A stretch of 64,000 nt of DNA from Pseudanabaena yagii GIHE-NHR1 (GTDB lineage: Bacteria; Cyanobacteriota; Cyanobacteriia; Pseudanabaenales; Pseudanabaenaceae), in the NCBI RefSeq assembly GCF_012863495.1, contig NZ_JAAVJL010000001.1, positions 620,001 through 684,000 on the forward strand, in the 5' to 3' direction. The notes beneath the pieces were generated by a model. That model was given only the letters and a program-made list of their open reading frames with translations, ran no database searches and was not told the origin of the DNA. Shown one piece after another: positions 1 to 7,956 of the stretch (positions are counted from its first letter, which is position 1; each line of letters starts with the position of its first letter). The position numbers and the translations under genes were made by a program.

Positions 1-389
1 CGTTTTAATCCGTAGTGGTAGAACTCACGGCTGCCATCTTGCTCCCATTGTGCGACATTCTCTGCACCAATATTTTGGGTAATGCGTTCACCAAAGCCAA
101 AAGCTGGGGCAAGTAGTACCAATTTCTGTACTAAGGGATTTCGCGCAGCGAGTTGTACTGCCAAAAATCCACCGAGACTCGATCCAATTACAGCGATCGG
201 TTCATGGTTTTGGAGATAGGTGCGATCGAGGTAAGCTAGCTGCTCAGAAAGGGTAACTTTGGAGAAATCAGTAAGATTCAGATCTGGCACATGCAAGGTT
301 AGTCCTAATTCCGCAAACCTTTGCTGCATATAGTTAGCTTTATAGGAATTGGGACTAGAAGCAAAGCCATGTAAATAAAGATAGTTCAT
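1..389 (-). CDS. YqiA/YcfP-type alpha/beta hydrolase (esterase), partial
   Basis: The reading frame starts at an ATG read leftwards from 389 and runs off the left edge, so only about 129 N-terminal residues are present. The protein begins MNYLYLHGFASSPNSYKA and contains GSSLGGFLA near residue 72, which is the nucleophile elbow (GxSxGG) of the small UPF0227/YqiA esterase branch of the alpha/beta hydrolases. The N-terminal LHGF with a following serine pair is also typical of that branch. The Asp and His of the catalytic triad lie in the missing part. The substrate is unknown; YqiA-type enzymes hydrolyse short acyl esters in the cytoplasm. It is the last minus-strand gene at this edge and is separated from the phosphoribosyltransferase behind it by two repeat hairpins. 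Confidence 0.8.
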   Translation of the reverse strand, partial: MNYLYLHGFASSPNSYKANYMQQRFAELGLTLHVPDLNLTDFSKVTLSEQLAYLDRTYLQNHEPIAVIGSSLGGFLAVQLAARNPLVQKLVLLAPAFGFGERITQNIGAENVAQWEQDGSREFYHYGLK

Positions 390-453
390 TTAAAAATTTA
401 GAGAACAGCGTTGAATTAGCTAAAGCGATGGGTATTTCAAAAAAATAGTAATT

Positions 454-566
454 AGGGACTTGGTGAGAAAAAAGTACCACCGAGTTTGTATGGCTTCGAC
501 TTCGCTCAGCCAAGGTTGGCTGAGCGAAGTCGAAGCCGTAGGTACTTTAATTAATCGCAAGTCCCT
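454..566. repeat. MITE-like hairpin element, copy 1 (AGGGACTTG ends)
   Basis: The outer ends AGGGACTTG (454-462) and CAAGTCCCT (558-566) are perfect inverted repeats. Inside lies a 22-bp perfect stem built on GGCTTCGACTTCGCTCAGCC (492-513 pairing with 516-537). A second element with the same ends, the same inner stem and the same right-hand sequence GGTACTTTAATTAAT lies at 51577-51734, and the inner stem alone recurs at 36989-37039. No coding potential is visible. It is best read as a non-autonomous mobile or REP-like element. Confidence 0.75.
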
Positions 567-582
567 TAGGTCTCTGCAATTT

Positions 583-643
583 AATAAGGAACCAATTTTT
601 GATGGTTAGGCTTCGCTACACCATCAAAAATTGGTTCCTTATT
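583..643. terminator. Long hairpin after the phosphoribosyltransferase gene
   Basis: A 23-bp perfect inverted repeat (583-605 with 621-643, starting AATAAGGAACC) encloses a loop with GGCTTCGC. It ends 3 bp from the stop of the phosphoribosyltransferase gene and could terminate it. The flank TCTGCAATTTAATAAG recurs at the hairpin at 11453-11505, so this is also a member of a dispersed hairpin family. Confidence 0.65.
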
Positions 644-646
644 TTG

Positions 647-1141
647 TTATAAATCGCTAGGATTAATTTTTTCATATTTCTCAAAGGGCTGATGAATCCA
701 AGGATTGTCGGATAAAAAGTCAATGTAATAATCGGGCTTAGCTATAGAACAAGCCTTAAACCAAAGAACTGCCGATCGCACTTCTGTAATTGCAAATTCT
801 GGATGTTGCTTGAGCCATTCAAGAATTTGTGCCAATGTGACACCTGAATCCACCAAATCATCCACTAACAAGATCCGCTTACCGAGGGTATCCGTAGTCA
901 TGGTGATGCTATGGGCAATTTTTAAATCACCACGTTCTTGAAAGTTTTTACCTCCATAGGAAGAGGTCGAGAGAATCGCTAAAGGTTTGTCAAAAATCCG
1001 CGACAGAATATCCCCAATGCGTAAACCACCCCTAGCAAGGCAAAGAATTTGGTCAAATTCCCATTGCGATCGATAAATTTGGGCTGCCAGTCCTTCGATT
1101 TTGGCGTGATATTCGTCCCAAGAAACATATAGATCAGACAT
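647..1141 (-). CDS. Phosphoribosyltransferase, Gpt/xanthine-guanine type
   Basis: The 164-residue protein contains the PRPP-binding loop ILLVDDLVDSGVTL (about residues 90-103), the signature of type I phosphoribosyltransferases, and a CLARGGLRIGD pyrophosphate-loop region near residue 33. Its C-terminus (NPWIHQPFEKYE) resembles small archaeal/cyanobacterial xanthine or guanine phosphoribosyltransferases, so purine salvage from PRPP and a free base in the cytoplasm is the likely reaction. The base specificity cannot be read from the sequence. The start ATG is at 1141. It is transcribed divergently from the flavodiiron gene, the two sharing a 143-bp promoter region. Confidence 0.8.
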   Translation of the reverse strand: MSDLYVSWDEYHAKIEGLAAQIYRSQWEFDQILCLARGGLRIGDILSRIFDKPLAILSTSSYGGKNFQERGDLKIAHSITMTTDTLGKRILLVDDLVDSGVTLAQILEWLKQHPEFAITEVRSAVLWFKACSIAKPDYYIDFLSDNPWIHQPFEKYEKINPSDL

Positions 1142-1284
1142 AGTGGCAGCTTTGATAAATAAATCTCAAGCAAATATCCAAATTTTGCTGTGTGCTTATA
1201 GTATCAATTAGTACATTCAATTGGACTTGTCCAAAAGTAGGGATTAGACTAGAGGAAGAAAAAATGAGATAGGGAGACAAAAGC

Positions 1285-3033
1285 GTGGTAGCTGTTACTG
1301 AGATTCCATCTATTGGCAAAATTTTAGAGAAGCCTATTGAACGCCGTCTGACCGTGCAGGTTTCGGAAATTGCGGCTGACACTACTACCATTCGATCGCT
1401 AGATTGGGATCGCGATCGCTTTGATATTGAGTTTGGCTTGCAAAATGGGACAACTTATAACTCCTATATCATTCGTGGCGAAAAATTAGCCCTAGTCGAT
1501 ACATCCCATGCGAAGTTTCGCGAACTATACCTTAAAACCCTCAAGGAACAAATCGATCCCTCTCAGATTGATTACCTAGTCATCAGTCATACAGAGCCAG
1601 ATCATAGCGGATTAGTAAAGGAAATTTTAGAACTCGCCCCCAATGTCACTGTAGTAGCGACAAAGGTAGCATTGCAATTTCTGGGTGAGTTGATCAACCG
1701 ACCTTTTAAACAGCAAGTTGTCAAAAATGGCGATCAAGTAGATCTCGGTAAGGGTCACATTTTGCAATTTGTGAATGCGCCAAACTTGCACTGGCCCGAC
1801 ACGATGATGACCTTTGACCATGCCACCTCGATTTTGTATACCTGCGATATTTTTGGAATGCACTATTGCAGTGAGGCAACCTACGATGAGGACTTGCAAA
1901 AGATTACGCCCGACTATCGCTTTTACTATGAATGCTTGATGGCTCCCAATGCGCGATCAGTCATCTCAGCGATGAAGCGAATGGATGAGTTACCTCAAGC
2001 GGAAATCGTCGCTAATGGACATGGTCCCCTGCTGCGCTACAACGTTAAGGAATTGACCGAAAACTATCGCCAATGGAGTCAAGCCCAAACCAAAGGTGAA
2101 ACTAACGTTGTGGTTTGCTATGTGTCGGACTATGGCTATTGCGATCGCCTCTCGCAAGCGATCGCTCGTGGGATCGCCAAAACAGGTGTCGCCGTGGAAA
2201 TGGCGGATCTCAAGGCGATTGATTTGCAGGAATTGCGGGAACTAGTGGGTCATGCTTCGGGATTGATTGTATGTACACCACCTGCATCCAATAGTCGTGC
2301 AGAAACTGCGATTGGGGCGATTCTTGCCGCCGCAACTGAAAAGCAAGTAATTGGCTTGTATGAGCCGCACGGGAATGAAGATTCTTCCATTGATTTACTG
2401 AATAATCGCTTTAAGGATCTTGGCGTAGTGACCGCCTTTCCACCAATTCGGGTTCGCGAAAATCCCAACGAGGCGACCTATCAGACCTGTGATGAAGCGG
2501 GAACTGACTTAGGACAGTTGCTCACTCGTAAGCAAAATATCAAACAACTCAAGGCGATCGACGCTGATCTCGATAAAGCTTTGGGACGCTTAGCAGGTGG
2601 TTTATATATTATTTCCGCCGCGAAGGGTGGCGCTCGGAGTGCGATGTTAGCCTCTTGGGTCGCACAGGCAAGCTTCAAACCCCTTGGATTTACAGTTGCG
2701 GTGGCAAAGGATCGGGCGATCGAGTCATTTATGCAAGTAGGCGATCGCTTTGTCTTGAATGTGCTAGAAGATGGCAACTATTCCAAACTGATGCAACATT
2801 TCCTCAAGCGATTTGCACCTGGGGCAGATCGTTTCGAGGGTGTGAAAACGCAAATATCTAGCTCTGGCGCACCAATTCTCACGGAGGCACTTGCCTTTAT
2901 GGAATGTGAAGTAATGAGTCGGATGGAATGTGCCGATCACTGGATTATCTATGCGATCGCTGAAGAAGGTCGTGTTTCTAAACCCGATGCGCTTACCGCC
3001 GCCCACCATCGCAAAATTGGCAACCATTATTAA
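1285..3033 (+). CDS. flv3: Diflavin flavodiiron protein, Flv3-like
   Basis: This 582-residue protein has the three-domain cyanobacterial flavodiiron layout: a metallo-beta-lactamase-like diiron domain (residues about 35-260), a flavodoxin-like FMN domain (about 275-415) and a C-terminal NAD(P)H:flavin reductase-like domain (about 430-582). The diiron ligands are canonical: HTEPDH, then the His of NLHWPD, the Asp of TCDIFG and the His of NGHGPLL. Complete ligands and the N-terminal RSLDWDRDRFDIE favour an Flv3 (or Flv4) type over Flv1/Flv2, which have substituted ligands. Such proteins reduce O2 to water downstream of photosystem I. The start is GTG with AGGGAG (1271-1276) eight bases upstream. 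No partner flavodiiron gene is adjacent, so the Flv1 partner would have to be encoded elsewhere. Confidence 0.88.
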   Translation: MVAVTEIPSIGKILEKPIERRLTVQVSEIAADTTTIRSLDWDRDRFDIEFGLQNGTTYNSYIIRGEKLALVDTSHAKFRELYLKTLKEQIDPSQIDYLVISHTEPDHSGLVKEILELAPNVTVVATKVALQFLGELINRPFKQQVVKNGDQVDLGKGHILQFVNAPNLHWPDTMMTFDHATSILYTCDIFGMHYCSEATYDEDLQKITPDYRFYYECLMAPNARSVISAMKRMDELPQAEIVANGHGPLLRYNVKELTENYRQWSQAQTKGETNVVVCYVSDYGYCDRLSQAIARGIAKTGVAVEMADLKAIDLQELRELVGHASGLIVCTPPASNSRAETAIGAILAAATEKQVIGLYEPHGNEDSSIDLLNNRFKDLGVVTAFPPIRVRENPNEATYQTCDEAGTDLGQLLTRKQNIKQLKAIDADLDKALGRLAGGLYIISAAKGGARSAMLASWVAQASFKPLGFTVAVAKDRAIESFMQVGDRFVLNVLEDGNYSKLMQHFLKRFAPGADRFEGVKTQISSSGAPILTEALAFMECEVMSRMECADHWIIYAIAEEGRVSKPDALTAAHHRKIGNHY

Positions 3034-3067
3034 AAAGACAGGGCGCTTTGCGCCCTGTCTTTTTAAT
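3029..3067 (+). terminator. Intrinsic terminator of the flavodiiron gene
   Basis: The stop codon sits in the left arm of a 17-bp stem (AAAAAGACAGGGCG paired with CGCCCTGTCTTTTT) with the loop CTTTG, followed by T-rich sequence. Confidence 0.85.
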
Positions 3068-3130
3068 AATGGCAATAAAGGGTAAAATATCTGTAAAAAT
3101 AGCTACAATTTCACAACCAAACTCTCGTTT

Positions 3131-3172
3131 TTGGGAGTAAAATGTCAAGAACCTATGACATTTTACTCCCAA
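3131..3172. promoter_or_regulatory. 17-bp hairpin just upstream of the HPP gene
   Basis: TTGGGAGTAAAATGTCA (3131-3147) pairs perfectly with 3156-3172 around an 8-nt loop. It ends 19 bp before the ATG of the HPP gene. It may be a second terminator for the flavodiiron transcript or a leader structure that sets HPP expression; the sequence does not decide. Confidence 0.5.
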
Positions 3173-3191
3173 TTTTTATTTGTTTTTGTTC

Positions 3192-3749
3192 ATGTTGAAT
3201 TTTCAAAAAGCGCGATCAAAGTGGCAAAGTTATTGGTTCAAACTCTTCGGTAGATGGCAATCCTGTCCCCTCACCTGTCCGATTGATCGACCGCATCATA
3301 AACATGTTGTTTGGAGTTGGTTAGGAAGTTGTATTGCGATCGCCATGACTGCCTATCTCTCAACAGTCACGAACTCGCCGTTGATCATGGCTCCCTTTGG
3401 CGCAACGAGCGTCCTAATTTTTGGTGTTCCTGAAAGTCCCTTAGCCCAACCGCGGAATGTTATTGGAGGCAATCTCTTATCAGCACTGATTGCCTTAACA
3501 ATTTTGCACCTGTTTGGCTCTTCTCCTTGGACAATGGGTTTAGCCGTAGCGACAGCGATCGCTGCCATGCAAATTACCCATACTGTACATCCGCCATCGG
3601 GAGCCGTTGCTCTTGTGGTGATGATGACTAAACCCGATTGGCAATTTTTGGTGACACCAACCTTTGAAGGCTCAGTAATTTTGGTGCTATGTGCTGTTAT
3701 TTTTAATAATCTCGCAGAAGAGCGTACTTATCCCAAACACTGGCTATAA
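3192..3749 (+). CDS. HPP-family integral membrane protein
   Basis: The 185-residue protein has a basic N-terminus and about four to five hydrophobic segments, with the family hallmark HTVHPPSGAVAL near residue 140 that names the HPP family. A preceding motif MAPFGATSVLIFG is also typical. Some cyanobacterial and plastid HPP proteins have been shown to transport nitrite; whether this one does is inference. An upstream TTG at 3180 would add four residues, but ATG at 3192 gives the better start. The gene ends just before a bidirectional terminator shared with uppS. Confidence 0.82.
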   Translation: MLNFQKARSKWQSYWFKLFGRWQSCPLTCPIDRPHHKHVVWSWLGSCIAIAMTAYLSTVTNSPLIMAPFGATSVLIFGVPESPLAQPRNVIGGNLLSALIALTILHLFGSSPWTMGLAVATAIAAMQITHTVHPPSGAVALVVMMTKPDWQFLVTPTFEGSVILVLCAVIFNNLAEERTYPKHWL

Positions 3750-3781
3750 AGAAAAGCGCTATGTGCTTTTCCTAGCGATCA

Positions 3782-3827
3782 CAAAGTATAAAAAAGGAGG
3801 CGCAAAGCGCCTCCTTTTTTATACTTT
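3782..3827. terminator. Bidirectional terminator between the HPP gene and uppS
   Basis: A 22-bp near-perfect stem (core AAAAAAGGAGGCGC paired with GCGCCTCCTTTTTT, loop AAA) has A- and T-tracts on both sides and serves both converging genes. The stop codon and last codons of uppS lie within its right arm. Confidence 0.88.
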
Positions 3828-4562
3828 GCCAAAACGGCGATCGCGCTCTTGATAATCCATCAATGCTCGGTGAAATTCACGGCGATCAAAGTCTGGCCAA
3901 AGCGTATTAGTGAAATACATCTCTGTATATGCCATTTGCCAGAGCAAGAAATTACTTAATCGCATCTCGCCACTAGTGCGAATAAGCAGATCAGGATTAT
4001 GGGTTCCCGCAGTATAGAGATGCTGCTCAAACAGATTTTCATCAATATCTTCAGGCTTGATTTCCCCTGATTGGGTAGCTTCCGCAATTTGGCGACAGAC
4101 TTTCACGATCTCACGGCGACTACCATAATTAATCGCTACCGTAAAATGAATCGCTTGATTATTTGCTGTAGCAATTTGCGATCGCTCGATTTCCGCACGC
4201 AAGGAATTGGAAAGAGAATCCAGATCACCAACAAAGGAAATCCGCACCCCTTCACTGCACATTTCGTCTAATTCACGGCGCAACATCCGCTCAAACAAAA
4301 CCATCAAGAAATCAACTTCCTGTGCAGGTCTACTCCAATTTTCCGTAGAAAAAGCGTAGACTGTCAGCGCTTCAATTCCCCAGTCTTTGCAACAGCGTAA
4401 CAAGTCCTTGAGCGCATCAACCCCCTGTCTATGCCCCGCAATTCTGGGCATTCCTTTTTGCTTCGCCCAACGACCATTCCCGTCCATAATTACGGCAACA
4501 TGTTTAGGCAATCGCTGACGATCTAGATCTGGTGGCAAAGTTTGCAATAGCTTAGCAGTCAT
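3819..4562 (-). CDS. uppS: Isoprenyl (undecaprenyl) diphosphate synthase
   Basis: This is a cis-prenyltransferase of 247 residues that extends farnesyl diphosphate with isopentenyl diphosphate to make the carrier lipid for peptidoglycan and polysaccharide. Family motifs are all present: [13 protein letters not shown] (catalytic Asp), the GHRQG stretch, [19 protein letters not shown], and [19 protein letters not shown]. The frame is open up to 4622, but the ATG at 4562 is preferred because it overlaps the stop of cdaA as ATGA (4559-4562), the classic arrangement for translational coupling, and because the family starts near there. It is the last gene of a lysA-cdaA-uppS operon. Confidence 0.95.
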   Translation of the reverse strand: MTAKLLQTLPPDLDRQRLPKHVAVIMDGNGRWAKQKGMPRIAGHRQGVDALKDLLRCCKDWGIEALTVYAFSTENWSRPAQEVDFLMVLFERMLRRELDEMCSEGVRISFVGDLDSLSNSLRAEIERSQIATANNQAIHFTVAINYGSRREIVKVCRQIAEATQSGEIKPEDIDENLFEQHLYTAGTHNPDLLIRTSGEMRLSNFLLWQMAYTEMYFTNTLWPDFDRREFHRALMDYQERDRRFGKV

Positions 4563-5449
4563 TTCTTTTCTGACGATTTTCGACTTACCATATTTTTGAT
4601 ATTCACGCTTGACCAGAGCCAATTAAACTTGGGCACTGTTCTTCCTAAAGGAGTCGGACGATAATTACCTAGTTTAGTTTCTAATATTTCTCGGAGCCGA
4701 CTACTAGCGAGAGGACGATCTAATATGCCATTTTCTGCGATCGCAATCGAACCTGTTTCTTCGGAAACTACTACACAAAAACAATTTCTAACGCGATCGG
4801 TAATGCCCATAGCAGCTCGGTGTCTTGTGCCAATTTCCCGTGAAGCGGCCCGATCAGAAATAGGCAAAATCACGCCTGCCGCTACAATCCGATCTTCGCG
4901 AATCAGGATTGCCCCGTCATGTAAAAGTGTTGATGTTTGAAAAATGGTATGCAGTAGCTCTTTGGATAACAAGGCATTGAGTCTGACACCAGGTACAGAA
5001 AAATCGCGATCATCAATCGGTTCACCAGTCTCAATAATCATTAATGCACCTGTACGATTTTGAGATAGCTCAATGACCGCCTCAATAATTTCCTCAATTA
5101 CTGAATCAGCTTCTACAGGCGAACGCCGACTGCTGGCTGGTTGAAATAGGGAGAGTAAATCCCCGCGTCCAAGACGTTCGAGAAACCGCCGCAGTTCTGG
5201 CTGCAAAATCACTGCCATCGCTACAGCGGAACCAATTAATAATTTATCAAGAACAAAATTCAGCAATCGTAAACCAAGGCGATCGCTAACAACACTAGCA
5301 ATCAGTAAAAAGATAATGCCCCGCACCATCAACAAAGTGCGGCGATCGTTGCTGAGGGACAGCATGAGGTAGATCAATCCAAACAATGCAAGGATATCGA
5401 TCGCCCTCATGATGAATGCAATTGAGTTGATATTGGCAAACCACTGCAT
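4559..5449 (-). CDS. cdaA: Diadenylate cyclase, CdaA type
   Basis: The 296-residue protein has three N-terminal hydrophobic segments (about residues 10-80) followed by a DisA_N/DAC domain. Both catalytic motifs are intact: LLHDGAILI (DGA) near residue 180 and GTRHRAAMG (RHR) near residue 210. It therefore should condense two ATP to c-di-AMP at the membrane, a second messenger linked to osmolyte and cell-wall homeostasis. The C-terminal tail of about 45 residues beyond the domain is polar. It lies 57 bp downstream of lysA and overlaps uppS by 4 nt. I see neither cdaR nor glmM, the usual partners in Firmicutes, next to it. Confidence 0.93.
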   Translation of the reverse strand: MQWFANINSIAFIMRAIDILALFGLIYLMLSLSNDRRTLLMVRGIIFLLIASVVSDRLGLRLLNFVLDKLLIGSAVAMAVILQPELRRFLERLGRGDLLSLFQPASSRRSPVEADSVIEEIIEAVIELSQNRTGALMIIETGEPIDDRDFSVPGVRLNALLSKELLHTIFQTSTLLHDGAILIREDRIVAAGVILPISDRAASREIGTRHRAAMGITDRVRNCFCVVVSEETGSIAIAENGILDRPLASSRLREILETKLGNYRPTPLGRTVPKFNWLWSSVNIKNMVSRKSSEKK

Positions 5450-5506
5450 TCATAACCCTCTCATTCACAACTAATTTCGCAACTCACTTGGCAACGCATT
5501 TCGTGA

Positions 5507-6925
5507 CTACTTGCGTAGTCTCTCTGGCAAACAGTCTTGACGTAATAGATCCTCACGAGTTTCACGTTTAATGATCAAACTAGAGTCACCACCTTGGACA
5601 ACTACTGCCGCAGGTTTAGGCAAACGGTTGTAATTAGAAGCCATACTGTAATTGTATGCGCCTGTTCCAAATACAACTAGAGTATCGCCTGCCTTGGTTT
5701 CAGGCAATTTAATATCTTTAATTAAAATATCACCTGATTCGCAATGCTTACCTGCGATCGTCACAGTTTGCGATAGGGGCGCGCTCATCTGATTGGCTAC
5801 CACAGCGCGATACTTGGACTGATAGGTAATCGGACGAGGATTGTCAGACATACCACCATCAATGGTCACGTAGGTACGAATATCAGGCACAGTCTTGCTA
5901 CCACCGATGGTGTAAGCAGTCGCGCAGGTCGCACCAACTAGCGATCGCCCTGGTTCACAGAGTAATTTAGGCAAAGCTAAACCTGCGGTAACAAAAGCTT
6001 CAGTCACACCTGCACTAACAGCTTTGATCCATTCTTCAATGCTAGGGGGATCATCGGACTCGACATAGCGAATTCCTAAGCCACCACCGATATTTAGCTC
6101 TGAGAATTGCAAGCCATATTTTTCGCCAGCGAGTTTAAACCACTGCACCATCACACCGCCAATATCTTGGTGAGGCTGCAATTCAAAAATCTGGGAACCA
6201 ATATGGGCATGAATACCAATGCAGTTCAGGCTAGATCCTGCCACAAAAGCAAATACAGCCTCAATTTCATTGGGATCAAAGCCAAACTTGCTATCAATAT
6301 GCCCTGTCTGAATATATTCGTGGGTATGACATTCAATACCAGGGGTCAAGCGCAACATGATCCTTGGGGCTGTAAAGGCGACCGAGAGCGCTTGCTCTTT
6401 GGCAAGACTGGCTAGAGTCTTTAGCTCATGCCAATTGTCCACTACGATTGTGCAGCCAACCTCTAGGGCATAGCTCAGTTCATCGAGGGATTTATTGTTG
6501 CCATGAAAATAAATCAAACTAGGTGAAACACCTGCACGCACTGCCGTCAGGATTTCCCCTGCGGAAACCACATCAATACCTAAGCCTTCCGAGCCAACGA
6601 TCGCACAAACGGCAAGGCAACTCCAAGCTTTAGAAGCATATAAAACTTGAGAGGCTCCTTGATAATGCTTGACCAAAGCATCGCGATATTGCTGACAAGC
6701 AGTTCGCAAACTTACTTCATCCAAAATATACAGTGGTGAACCATATTGCTGGACTAATTCCACCACATCGCAACCACCAATTTCTAAGTGATCATTGGCA
6801 TTAACTACAGCCGTTAGTGGTAACAGTTGTTGATTGGGCGACAAGCTATTTAAACTCGTAGCATTATCCTGTGGTGAATTCGTCGTAACAGCCTCTTGTC
6901 TGAGACTATTTAAAACAGTAGTCAT
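5507..6925 (-). CDS. lysA: Diaminopimelate decarboxylase
   Basis: This 472-residue PLP enzyme of fold type III converts meso-diaminopimelate to lysine. Visible motifs are YASKAWSC near residue 99 (the Schiff-base lysine), HAHIGSQIF, the phosphate-binding GGGLGIRY and the substrate-binding CEPGRSLV, and GAYNYSMASNYN near the C-terminus. The N-terminal extension of about 50 residues, low in complexity and rich in Asn/Ser/Thr, is usual for cyanobacterial LysA. As first gene of lysA-cdaA-uppS it supplies the promoter; the operon ties lysine and cell-wall supply to c-di-AMP synthesis. Confidence 0.95.
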   Translation of the reverse strand: MTTVLNSLRQEAVTTNSPQDNATSLNSLSPNQQLLPLTAVVNANDHLEIGGCDVVELVQQYGSPLYILDEVSLRTACQQYRDALVKHYQGASQVLYASKAWSCLAVCAIVGSEGLGIDVVSAGEILTAVRAGVSPSLIYFHGNNKSLDELSYALEVGCTIVVDNWHELKTLASLAKEQALSVAFTAPRIMLRLTPGIECHTHEYIQTGHIDSKFGFDPNEIEAVFAFVAGSSLNCIGIHAHIGSQIFELQPHQDIGGVMVQWFKLAGEKYGLQFSELNIGGGLGIRYVESDDPPSIEEWIKAVSAGVTEAFVTAGLALPKLLCEPGRSLVGATCATAYTIGGSKTVPDIRTYVTIDGGMSDNPRPITYQSKYRAVVANQMSAPLSQTVTIAGKHCESGDILIKDIKLPETKAGDTLVVFGTGAYNYSMASNYNRLPKPAAVVVQGGDSSLIIKRETREDLLRQDCLPERLRK

Positions 6926-7032
6926 GAAGTACCAATAATTTGTTGTAAACCTTTATCTAATACCTATTATAAAAAATAGCGGCATTTTTATTTTATAAAA
7001 TACCGTCGAGCGCTTTGTGGCTCATGAATATT

Positions 7033-7554
7033 TTAATTTTCAATTTTTTCAAGATTTAGCGATCGCTGTAATTCTGCAATTTCATCTTTATGGGCGCGCA
7101 CTTTCAGTCTGGCTTCAGGCAAAAGTTGCAAGCTAACTTTATGCTCACGGGGAACTCCACGCCAATAAAACACACCTGCGATCGGTGATGCAATTGTCAA
7201 CCACCACCAGAGATTTTCTAAATCGGGAATTAAAATACCTAGTACTAGACCTAGACAAATCAAACCAATAGCCGCCAAGATTGTCAAAAATATTGCTAAG
7301 AAAACACTTGGTCTGACTTGACCCAGCAAAATGGCAATATCCCGTTCTGGATCAATCTCCACAACCTTATAAGCCCTTTGCTGGAAATGATCGCGGACTT
7401 GCATTAATAAGCGATCGTCCGTAAGTTTATCAACATTAAAAAGCGCATCAGTAGTGCGATCGCGAATCGAACCACGTAAAAAAGAAATCAGTCCCAAAAA
7501 CAGCAGAATTGTTAAGAGGAGTGTGGAATATATTGTAGGGATAGTTGCAGGCAT
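7033..7554 (-). CDS. Putative cofactor assembly of complex C protein (CCB2/CCB4-like)
   Basis: The 173-residue protein has an N-terminal membrane segment (residues about 8-27), a soluble stretch (30-80) and two closely spaced transmembrane segments (about 82-130), then a basic, charged C-terminus. This layout and the short motifs RGSIRDRT and YWRGVPREHK recall the cyanobacterial/plastid CCB2/CCB4 family, which helps attach heme c(i) to cytochrome b6. The assignment rests on recalled family style rather than a diagnostic motif; an unassigned membrane protein is the alternative. It stands alone, 108 bp downstream of lysA's start. Confidence 0.5.
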   Translation of the reverse strand: MPATIPTIYSTLLLTILLFLGLISFLRGSIRDRTTDALFNVDKLTDDRLLMQVRDHFQQRAYKVVEIDPERDIAILLGQVRPSVFLAIFLTILAAIGLICLGLVLGILIPDLENLWWWLTIASPIAGVFYWRGVPREHKVSLQLLPEARLKVRAHKDEIAELQRSLNLEKIEN

Positions 7555-7601
7555 TCGGACTGAAATTTTATAGGTTTGGGTACAATCTGTTAGTTGATTT
7601 T

Positions 7602-7713
7602 GTTATAGCGTTTTGCAAATGCATATATACTCATTTGCAAAATCAAAACATGAATCACAGCAGAGGTTTTGGAAGTTTCATTTTGCCTACGGCAAAATGA
7701 AAGCCGCTATAAC
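7602..7713. repeat. Composite hairpin element with GTTATAGCG ends
   Basis: The ends GTTATAGCG (7602-7610) and CGCTATAAC (7705-7713) are perfect inverted repeats. Inside are two hairpins, TTTTGCAAATG/CATTTGCAAAA (7611-7642) and TTTCATTTTGCC/GGCAAAATGAAA (7676-7702). It occupies most of the 402-bp gap between 7555 and 7956; the remainder (7714-7956) shows no gene and presumably holds the promoter of the polysaccharide copolymerase gene. Confidence 0.6.
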
Positions 7714-7956
7714 TGCCTATTATAAATACCAAATCTAGGGCAAATCTAGAAATTCACTAGCATTCATATCTTTAATTTGATATCCAATGCTTTGGTCTGC
7801 TCACAAATATAGTTGAGAGCTTTCACCCCAAAAGTTACCTCTCATAATTCTTAAACATCTACAAACCATTCTTGATTGCTATATTTCCTTGGTTTTGATA
7901 TAAACATTAGCTGTTCAGCCTGTGATGATTAGAGCTACTTAGGTAAAAATAAAACG

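Noticed and set aside
2655-2861. Plus-strand frame of 68 residues inside the flavodiiron gene
   Set aside because: It overlaps a strongly supported conserved gene completely and encodes an unfamiliar, Cys/Arg-rich sequence; it is a shadow frame.
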